A stretch of DNA of 61,000 bases from Bryobacter sp. GTDB taxonomy: Bacteria; Acidobacteriota; Terriglobia; Bryobacterales; Bryobacteraceae. The DNA lies in assembly GCA_022843625.1 (NCBI GenBank), contig JALHNH010000041.1, forward strand, positions 1 through 61,000, written 5' to 3'. The notes below the pieces were generated by a model that saw only the letters and a list, made by a program, of their open reading frames with translations, did no database searches and had not been told where the DNA came from. Shown here piece after piece: positions 1 to 6,814 of the stretch. A program made the position numbers and the translations under genes. How positions within the stretch are numbered: the first letter of the stretch is position 1; every line of letters begins with the position of its first letter.

Positions 1-13
1 GCTCTTCCGATCT
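1..13. other. Residual Illumina sequencing-adapter end
   Basis: The first 13 bases, GCTCTTCCGATCT, are identical to the 3' end of the common Illumina TruSeq adapter. The coding frame of the following gene becomes meaningful directly after them (S-F-Q-V-E-E-Y from base 15). These bases are therefore almost certainly library adapter left on a read at the contig end and not genomic DNA. Confidence 0.93.
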
Positions 14-14
14 G

Positions 15-3000
15 AGCTTTCAGGTTGAAGAATACAAGAAGCCCGAATATGAAGTGAAGATCAAACCAACAAAAGCTCGCGTGGTGCAAGGGGAACGAGT
101 GGAGGCAACCATTCAGGCGAAGTACTTTTTCGGCGAGCCAGTCAAAGGCGCCAAAGTCAGCTACACGGTGCGGCGGGCACCTTACTATCCTCCCTGGTAC
201 GACCGAGAGGAAACTAGCTACGAGCAAACCGAAGAGGACGATAGTGGCGGTAACTTCTTTCGCGGCGAACAAGGAGAAGAGAAAGAAGGCAGACTCGATG
301 ACAAGGGGGAGCTGACGATCCAGCTTCCAACGCCGGTTGTCGAGCAGGATTATCTCTTCCGGCTCGAAGCCAAGGTGATGGATGAAGGCAATCGCGAAGT
401 CTCCGGCTACGGCCTGGTGATTGCCACTCGGGGCAGCCACATGGTTGTCGTAAGTGCCGACAAGTATGTAGTAGAGCCCGGCGCAACGGCCACCTATAGC
501 GTGAATATCAAGGACTACGATTCACAACCCATCGCTGGCAGCTTCCGTGCCGAGTTGCGCCGCAACGCTTACGACAATGGACAACGCACTAGCGCCACAA
601 TCGCGACATCCACCGGCCGCACCGGTGCAGATGGCATGGCGAAGCTTAGCTTCCAGATCCCCGAGGCAGGCAGCTATACCGTAATTGTTACGTCGCGCAC
701 TCCCGAAGGCCGTGACGTAAACGATCAGGCCTGGACCTGGGTCAGCGGCAGCGGCGCTATCTTTGGCAGCGACGAAGAGACTGTGAAGCTGATTCCCGAC
801 AAGAAGAAATACGCCCCCGGAGAAACCGCTAAAGTTCTCGTTGTTACGAATGAGCCCGATACCGACATCTGGGTTAGCACCGAATGCCGCACCGTAATCG
901 ATTCGCGTGCCGTGCGCGTCTCTGCTTCCGGCGGAACCACGATTGAAGTGCCGATTCGCAACGAGTACCAGCCGAGAATATTCCTCAGCGTCACCTACCT
1001 GAAGGCAGGCAAGCTGTATCAGGGGTCCGTAGCATTGAAGGTTCCTCCGGTCGAAAAGGAACTCAGCGTAAACATCACCCCGGCAAAACAGGAGTTCAAG
1101 CCAGGCGAGCCAGCCCAATATGGCGTTGAAGTTAAGGACTGGAAGGGGCAGCCCGTCCGGGCAGAGCTCAGTTTTGGGGTTGTCGACGAGGCTCTTTATG
1201 CAGTCCAGAAAGATATGACCCAGACTCCAATGAGTCATTTCTACGGCAATGTGTATAACGAAGTCTCCAATTCCAGCTCACTGAGTTATTACTTCCGCGG
1301 TGAAGCCGGCAAGCGGGCCATGCGTCTGGCAAAACTGCGTCCTAGCCTGGGGCAGCTCAAGCCCGATCGTGTCGGTGATCCGCGTGTCCGCAAAGCATTC
1401 CCGGATACTGCCTTCTGGACGGCAGACCTGGTCACCGACGCAAGTGGCCGCGGCAAAGTGGAATTTGCTTTCCCAGACGCGCTTACGATGTGGCGAGGTA
1501 CAGCTAGAGCCATCACCGCCGACACTAAAGTGGGGGCCACTCTAAACCGGGTGACTGTCCGCAAGAATCTTATGCTGCGTATGGTGAATCCCCGCTTTCT
1601 TATGGAAGGCGACGAAGTCACAATTGGCGTGATTGTTCAGAACTATCTCAGTTCCGCCAAAGATACCAAGGTGAGTCTCAGTGCTACCGGAGTCGACTTC
1701 CTGGGCCCGGTCGAGCAAAACGTACGCGTCGATTCAAAGTCTTCTGCCAAGGTAGAGTTCCGGCTTCGCGTCAAGCCAGGCAGCACAAGTGTTCTCACGG
1801 CGAAAGGCATCACGAATGAGGAATCCGATGCTATGGAAATCAACATTCCGGTCAAGTCCTATGGAACACTCTTCTCGAATGGAGCCAGTGGTTCGCTGTC
1901 AGGCCAGCAAGCTGCAACCGCCAGTCTGGATGCTCCAGGGGCAGGGAATCGTCAGGTTGAAGTCCGGGTTTCTCCGTCGCTTGCCGGCAGCCTCTTCGGC
2001 GCCCTGGAATACCTCACCCAGTTCCCCTACGGCTGCACCGAGCAAACCATGTCCAGTTTCCTTCCGAACATCATCGTCTCCAAGGCCCTCGACGAATTGA
2101 AGATTCGGTCTAATGTCAAACGGGAAGATCTCCTCAAGAAGGTCAACGCCGGGCTTGAACGCCTCTACGACTATCAGCACGATGATGGAGCCTGGGGTTG
2201 GTGGAAGTCTGATGAGTCTCACCCCTTCATGACAGCTCACGTGGTGGCGGGTCTCAAGCAGGCCCGTGATGCCGGCTATCAGGTGTCGCCTGAGGTGATC
2301 ACCCGGGGTGAGCAGTGGCTGCGCAAGGAGTTCCTCCGCCAGGCTGATGCCCGCAGCGATTTGCGCTCCTACATGGCCTTTGCTCTTGGCGGCAAAGCCG
2401 ATGTCGAATCGGTTTGGGTGCTTCGGCCCAAAATGTCCAGCTATGGCCTGGCCTTTCTCGGCCTGGCACTCCACAACCTGAAGGATCCACGCGCTATCGA
2501 GATCGCACAAGCTCTCGAATCCTCGGCCAGGCAGAATGCCAGTGAAGCGTGGTGGCCCGGAACCCGGGATCCCCTCCTGGACTTCCCCAATGACATCACC
2601 CCGGAGACGACCTCTTATGTCTTGAAGCTGCTCAGTCGAACCCGCAGCAATTCGCCACTTCTGCCTAAAGCCGCCGCCTGGCTCACCATGCACAAAGACC
2701 AGGGTGACTGGTGGAATTCAACCAAGCAAACTGCGATGGTCATTTATGGAGTCACAGACTATCTCAAAATGAGCGGAGAGCTGAAACCGGATATCAACGT
2801 CTCGGTTAAGGTAAATGGCAAAGTCATCCTCGAAAAAGAATTTACCGCTAAAGATGCAACCTCGATTCAGGACTTTGTCGCTTCAGTCCCTGCCCTCGAT
2901 CGCAACGCGGTTGAAGTAAAGGTCAGCGGCAGCGGGCGTGTTTACTGGAACGCGCAGGCTAAATATTATTCAGCGGCCGAGGATCGCCGGCCAGCCGAAG

Positions 3001-3449
3001 CTGGCGCAATGAACGTAAGTCGCGAGTACTTCCGTTTGGCCCCCAGAGAAAGTGGAGGTGTCACAACCTATGCCATGGAGCCTCTAAGCGGCGAAGTGCA
3101 TCCTGGCGACACTATTGCCGTGCTCCTGAATGTCAGCGCAAAGGACTGGAAGTACGTCCTGATCGAAGACCCGATCCCTTCCGGCATGGAGCTGGTAACC
3201 AATGACAACACGATCAACCTGACCGGCAAGCCCGTGTGGTGGCGTTATTCCTGGGCACAGCGGGAATATCGAGACGACCGTGTTGCCTTCTTTCGAACTT
3301 ATTTTTATGACGATTCAAGTCAATACTTTTATGTGATGAAGGCTGTGAATCCAGGCAAGTTCCGTGTGCCTCCCACTCGTGTCCAGCCGATGTATCAGCC
3401 CGGTCAAACTGGAACCGGCAAATCAAACATAATCGAGGTGTTGCCGTGA
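15..3449 (+). CDS. Alpha-2-macroglobulin family protein, 5'-truncated
   Basis: Bacterial alpha-2-macroglobulins are large periplasmic or lipid-anchored protease traps: a bait region is cleaved and a thioester then captures the attacker. The reading frame is open to the contig edge. SFQVEEYKKPEYEV at its start is a typical internal A2M segment, so the true start, signal peptide and first macroglobulin domains lie off the contig. Visible parts are macroglobulin-type beta domains, the thioester motif GCTEQ at 2031-2045 in the context PYGCTEQ, an alpha-helical complement-like thioester domain after it (W-W-K, H-P-F-M-T-A), and a C-terminal receptor-like domain ending near the PPTRVQPMY motif. The usual partner penicillin-binding protein 1C is not seen; the next gene is a small membrane protein overlapping by four bases (GTGA). 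The first possible start inside the window is GTG at 54, but it is not the real one. Confidence 0.93.
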   Translation, partial: SFQVEEYKKPEYEVKIKPTKARVVQGERVEATIQAKYFFGEPVKGAKVSYTVRRAPYYPPWYDREETSYEQTEEDDSGGNFFRGEQGEEKEGRLDDKGELTIQLPTPVVEQDYLFRLEAKVMDEGNREVSGYGLVIATRGSHMVVVSADKYVVEPGATATYSVNIKDYDSQPIAGSFRAELRRNAYDNGQRTSATIATSTGRTGADGMAKLSFQIPEAGSYTVIVTSRTPEGRDVNDQAWTWVSGSGAIFGSDEETVKLIPDKKKYAPGETAKVLVVTNEPDTDIWVSTECRTVIDSRAVRVSASGGTTIEVPIRNEYQPRIFLSVTYLKAGKLYQGSVALKVPPVEKELSVNITPAKQEFKPGEPAQYGVEVKDWKGQPVRAELSFGVVDEALYAVQKDMTQTPMSHFYGNVYNEVSNSSSLSYYFRGEAGKRAMRLAKLRPSLGQLKPDRVGDPRVRKAFPDTAFWTADLVTDASGRGKVEFAFPDALTMWRGTARAITADTKVGATLNRVTVRKNLMLRMVNPRFLMEGDEVTIGVIVQNYLSSAKDTKVSLSATGVDFLGPVEQNVRVDSKSSAKVEFRLRVKPGSTSVLTAKGITNEESDAMEINIPVKSYGTLFSNGASGSLSGQQAATASLDAPGAGNRQVEVRVSPSLAGSLFGALEYLTQFPYGCTEQTMSSFLPNIIVSKALDELKIRSNVKREDLLKKVNAGLERLYDYQHDDGAWGWWKSDESHPFMTAHVVAGLKQARDAGYQVSPEVITRGEQWLRKEFLRQADARSDLRSYMAFALGGKADVESVWVLRPKMSSYGLAFLGLALHNLKDPRAIEIAQALESSARQNASEAWWPGTRDPLLDFPNDITPETTSYVLKLLSRTRSNSPLLPKAAAWLTMHKDQGDWWNSTKQTAMVIYGVTDYLKMSGELKPDINVSVKVNGKVILEKEFTAKDATSIQDFVASVPALDRNAVEVKVSGSGRVYWNAQAKYYSAAEDRRPAEAGAMNVSREYFRLAPRESGGVTTYAMEPLSGEVHPGDTIAVLLNVSAKDWKYVLIEDPIPSGMELVTNDNTINLTGKPVWWRYSWAQREYRDDRVAFFRTYFYDDSSQYFYVMKAVNPGKFRVPPTRVQPMYQPGQTGTGKSNIIEVLP

Positions 3450-3991
3450 ACTGGAGAGCATTTCTAAAACCATTTGCCTTTCAGTTCCTGGGGCAGGCGC
3501 TACTGGGCTCGATAGCATGGTACTGGCTGAACTTGGGGGTGGGAAGCACGGCGCTGGTTGCGGCTAACGCGCTGATTGCCGTGCTTCTGTTGCTCGGCTG
3601 GAGTGCGCTCGTCGCCTATGGCCTGGGAGTACCGCGCAACTGGCTCTGGGCAATTCCGGCACTTGCGCTCACCCCGTTTGTGGGACTTCATGTGATAGCT
3701 GCGATGGTGATCCCGCTGCTATGGATTGTCGTTCTCTTACCCACTGCTACTGCTGGCAAATGGAAACTGAATCTCGCACCCGCCTACATTGGTGTGTGTG
3801 TGGCAATTCTTCTTGCGATGACCGTCCTGCCAGCTGCCCTCCTCAACTGGATTCCTTCAGTCAACGGACTCCCCGGCCAAGCCATCAGCTTCGGTGCCAG
3901 GTCCATTTTTGCCTATTCAATTTTTGTTGGAGGATGGGCCGCGTTACTTCAATACATCGCGCGCAGAAACGCCGCTCACCCCATCGCCTGA
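3446..3991 (+). CDS. Small polytopic membrane protein, unknown function
   Basis: This 181-residue protein is strongly hydrophobic, with about five predicted membrane segments (around residues 12-30, 35-58, 64-85, 92-120 and 150-172) and few charged residues, so it is an integral inner-membrane protein. It starts at a GTG that overlaps the stop of the alpha-2-macroglobulin gene as GTGA, so its translation is probably coupled to that gene. No family motif is recognisable. A role in anchoring or exporting the upstream protein is only inferred from the coupling. Confidence 0.72.
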   Translation: MNWRAFLKPFAFQFLGQALLGSIAWYWLNLGVGSTALVAANALIAVLLLLGWSALVAYGLGVPRNWLWAIPALALTPFVGLHVIAAMVIPLLWIVVLLPTATAGKWKLNLAPAYIGVCVAILLAMTVLPAALLNWIPSVNGLPGQAISFGARSIFAYSIFVGGWAALLQYIARRNAAHPIA

Positions 3992-3998
3992 AGTCTTT

Positions 3999-4811
3999 AT
4001 GATCATTGACGAATCTTCCACCTCTCTTCGGATTACACATCCGCCCGGCCGTACTTCGAGCAGCCTCAGAGGGCAATCCCTGATTCTTGCAACTTCCGAT
4101 ATCCAGGCCGATGCCATCATCACAGTGCGTCCGTCCAGGCAAGGAGAAGTCCTCCCCATCGGCTGGAAATTTGGTTTTATTCAGCTTCAACTTTCTGAGA
4201 CCAACTGGGCCTATTACAAGGGTGTTAATGCTGCTGATGGTTCGGTGCTAGTCAATTACGGATCTTCAGCGGCGCGAGGAACGGACCTTTGTCGCGATAC
4301 AGAGCGTGCAGGCCAAATATGGTACACCGGCGCTGGTGATGCGGATAGTACGAAAGAATCCAAGACGGCTATGCCCTTACCCTGGACCCTGCCTACCTTT
4401 TATTTTGGTGATAGTCCTGAGGGGGAGTTAGCTCTGGAGTTTCGAAACCCGAAAACCGGGAGGTTGAATCGTCTCGAAGAAGCGAAACTATCACTCTCCT
4501 TCCTGACCACCCTCAGCATGCGCGACCCTAAAGTTGTATTCACACATCTGCGCAACTTCTCCTGGAGTGTTACCTGGCATGTTCGGCGTTCCCCGGGGAA
4601 TACCCCACGTCCCGATTTTCCCTTCTTGTCGGGTTCCGGTGGCACATGTTCGGCCGTTCGAACAGGGCCGCCTTCGAGCTCAATACATTGCGCACTTTTA
4701 ACCGATGAAGGCAGACGGGCTCGCAATTGCAATGAAGTGGCCTCAGGCGCGGTTATGCACCCTGTGGTTGAGGCATCGGCCAAATGGCAACGCTTCGACG
4801 CAATGAAATAG
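3999..4811 (+). CDS. Hypothetical protein
   Basis: This is an open frame of about 270 codons starting with ATG at 3999 (M-I-I-D-E-S-S). The frame is open further upstream to 3894, but that part lies inside the preceding membrane-protein gene. There is no signal peptide, membrane segment or motif I recognise. The N-terminal half (about residues 1-130) looks like a soluble beta-rich domain; the C-terminal third, with many Pro, Ser and Arg residues, reads less like normal protein, and a frameshift near the end is possible. It sits seven bases after the membrane protein and before the chemosensory operon. Confidence 0.45.
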   Translation: MIIDESSTSLRITHPPGRTSSSLRGQSLILATSDIQADAIITVRPSRQGEVLPIGWKFGFIQLQLSETNWAYYKGVNAADGSVLVNYGSSAARGTDLCRDTERAGQIWYTGAGDADSTKESKTAMPLPWTLPTFYFGDSPEGELALEFRNPKTGRLNRLEEAKLSLSFLTTLSMRDPKVVFTHLRNFSWSVTWHVRRSPGNTPRPDFPFLSGSGGTCSAVRTGPPSSSIHCALLTDEGRRARNCNEVASGAVMHPVVEASAKWQRFDAMK

Positions 4812-4903
4812 CCCTTTGGTGCAATCGGGTATAAAGCCTTAGACAAATCGGGTTTCTTAAATCTTTGCGCAAACTTGGAGCTTTGCGGTCGATAAAGATC
4901 TTT

Positions 4904-6031
4904 ATGAGCGCGTCCCCGCTGAAGATCCTGATTGTCGACGACACTCCAGCGAATATTGAACTGCTTGACACTCTTCTAAAAGTGGAGGGCTTTGACACAG
5001 TCACCGCTGAGAACGGGGAAGACGCTCGGACGCTTGCGGTTGAAGCTCGTCCGGACTTGATCCTGCTTGATGTCGTAATGCCTGGGGAGAGCGGCTTTGA
5101 AACTTGCGCCAAATTGAAGTCCGACCCTGACACTGTCGATATTCCGATCATTTTTTTATCGGCTCTCGATGACGTCAAGAGCAAGGTGAATGGCTTTAAG
5201 GCCGGTGGTGTTGATTATGTCTCCAAGCCCGTGCATGGCGAAGAAGTTCTCGCTCGGGTTCGTGTCCACTTGAGAATCCGCGAAAGCAACAGGCTACTGG
5301 CAAGGGAGCACCAATCCCGCCTCGAAGAATTTCGAAATGCGCAGCAATCGATTCTGGTAAAGCCTGAAGACTGCCCCGAAGCCAATTTCTCAGTCTGTTA
5401 TCTCCCGCTTGAGGGGGCCAGCGGTGATTTCTACGACGTGGTTGAGATTGATCACGACGTTCACGGCTATTTCGTCGCTGATATCAGCGGTCATGGCGTG
5501 AGTGCTGCATTCCTGACCTCGGCGATCAAGGCCTTGCTCCGTCAATACTCCGGCCCGCTTTTTTCCCCCGAAGACACAATGCGCGGTGTCGACCGCGTGA
5601 TGCGCCAAATGCTCGGAGAAGAACAGTATCTGACAGCATGTTTTGCATTACTGAATCGTCGTACCCGGAAACTCTCGGTTGTCAGCGCAGGCCACCCACC
5701 AATGGTCATCGTGCGGGCTAGTGGAAAGGTCGAATTGGTCGAAATGAAAAGTGACCCTCTCGGGATTTTCAGCTCGCTGGTGCTTCAGCGGCAGGACTTG
5801 CGTTTGGGCCCTGGTGACCGCTTCTACCTCTACAGTGATGGGTTGATCGAACTCAAACCCGGCGGGAGTCGAAAGCTTGGACTTGCCGCGCTCTCAGAGG
5901 CTTGTCTAGCAAAACACGCTGAACCTCTAGGATCTGCTCCCAATCAGATCCTAGACATGGTTCGCAAAAAACATGAATCAGCCGAAGCTCAGGACGACCT
6001 GTTGCTGCTGGCAGTGGAGTTTAAAGGATGA
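4904..6031 (+). CDS. Response regulator with PP2C/SpoIIE (RsbU-type) phosphatase output
   Basis: A receiver domain (about residues 5-125, acidic pocket V-D-D, phospho-acceptor Asp56 in LLDVVMP, switch Lys in SKP) is followed by a short linker and a PP2C-type phosphatase domain (GDFYDV, ADISGHG, SDGL, DDLLLL motifs). RsbU-like phosphatases dephosphorylate a STAS antagonist in partner-switching systems. The next two genes encode the matching kinase and STAS protein, and CheA lies just beyond, so CheA is the likely phosphodonor for this receiver. I chose ATG 4904; the frame extends to 4865, but those 13 codons precede the conserved start of the receiver fold. The stop overlaps the next start as ATGA. 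It is the first gene of the 4.9-16.7 kb operon. Confidence 0.92.
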   Translation: MSASPLKILIVDDTPANIELLDTLLKVEGFDTVTAENGEDARTLAVEARPDLILLDVVMPGESGFETCAKLKSDPDTVDIPIIFLSALDDVKSKVNGFKAGGVDYVSKPVHGEEVLARVRVHLRIRESNRLLAREHQSRLEEFRNAQQSILVKPEDCPEANFSVCYLPLEGASGDFYDVVEIDHDVHGYFVADISGHGVSAAFLTSAIKALLRQYSGPLFSPEDTMRGVDRVMRQMLGEEQYLTACFALLNRRTRKLSVVSAGHPPMVIVRASGKVELVEMKSDPLGIFSSLVLQRQDLRLGPGDRFYLYSDGLIELKPGGSRKLGLAALSEACLAKHAEPLGSAPNQILDMVRKKHESAEAQDDLLLLAVEFKG

Positions 6032-6492
6032 CCGATGTGAAAACCATGAACGCGCCCTCACAAAAAGCTGACGAATTGAATGTAAAGATGGCAGCCTCAC
6101 AAGAAGCGATCGAGGCCTTCTGTTGGGACTTTCAGCAGTGGCTGAACCGAAAAGTCTCCTCAAGAGACGCCTTTGCCTCAGAGCTTCTGCTTCGAGAGGC
6201 TCTGGTCAATGCGGTCGAACATGGCTGTGCATCTGATCCTGAGCGCAAGATCCAGTGCGTCGTGCGTGGTGGCAAGGGGCGGATCCTGATCGCTGTGTCC
6301 GACCCTGGCCCGGGATTCGATTGGGCCAGCCAGCTTTCGCTTGTCCCCAGCCCGGAAGCCACCAGTGGCCGCGGTGTTGCAATCTACAGGGACTACGCAA
6401 CGCGTCTACGCTTTAACACGGCTGGAAACTCGATCTTTATATGCCTGCGATTGAACGGGCCTTCATTGGCCGGGAGAGCACTTAATGACTAA
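6028..6492 (+). CDS. RsbW/SpoIIAB-like anti-sigma-factor serine kinase (HATPase)
   Basis: A 154-residue GHKL ATPase of the RsbW type. The N-box is LREALVNAVEHG (about residues 52-63), the G1 box is SDPGPGFD and the G2 box is SGRGVAI. Such kinases phosphorylate a STAS antagonist on Ser/Thr and otherwise hold a sigma factor or other target. ATGA coupling with the upstream phosphatase and an 8-base overlap with the downstream STAS gene show that the three form one partner-switching unit. The controlled target is not obvious here. The only ECF sigma gene in the window, at 48.5 kb, has its own anti-sigma factor, so the target may be encoded elsewhere or may not be a sigma factor. Confidence 0.9.
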   Translation: MTDVKTMNAPSQKADELNVKMAASQEAIEAFCWDFQQWLNRKVSSRDAFASELLLREALVNAVEHGCASDPERKIQCVVRGGKGRILIAVSDPGPGFDWASQLSLVPSPEATSGRGVAIYRDYATRLRFNTAGNSIFICLRLNGPSLAGRALND

Positions 6493-6814
6493 CTCATTGC
6501 CACACAATATGGATAAAAGAACTGTAATTCTAAAACTGGAGCAGGACCTTGTAGCTTCCCACAGCGCAGAAGTGCGCAACCAGTTGCGCACTCTGATTGG
6601 TCAGGGAGCCCGCAACGTCGTACTGGACTTTGGCCAGGTGCGGATGGTCGATTCTGCCGGCCTCGGGATGATTATTGCAGCCCACAACTCCCTCAAAAAA
6701 GTAGATGGCGAACTTGCAGTGACGGAGTGTTCTGTCGAGATCATCGAGCTTTTTCGTTCGATGCGGATCCATCAGCACATGCGGGTTGAGGGAGCGGGAA
6801 TCGCATCGGTATGA
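6485..6814 (+). CDS. STAS-domain anti-sigma-factor antagonist
   Basis: A 109-residue SpoIIAA/RsbV-like STAS domain. The phosphorylatable serine is Ser57 in the conserved MVDSAGLG motif, where the upstream kinase would add and the receiver-PP2C would remove phosphate. The start at ATG 6485 has a GGGAG just upstream and overlaps the kinase stop; an internal ATG at 6509 (M-D-K-R) is a possible alternative. The 3' end overlaps the cheA start (ATGA), which ties partner switching directly to the chemosensory genes. Confidence 0.9.
   Translation: MTNSLPHNMDKRTVILKLEQDLVASHSAEVRNQLRTLIGQGARNVVLDFGQVRMVDSAGLGMIIAAHNSLKKVDGELAVTECSVEIIELFRSMRIHQHMRVEGAGIASV

Noticed and set aside
522..2693. Long minus-strand open frames inside the alpha-2-macroglobulin gene (238 and 264 codons)
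   Set aside because: They lie opposite a clearly conserved gene, have no recognisable domains and follow from its codon bias.
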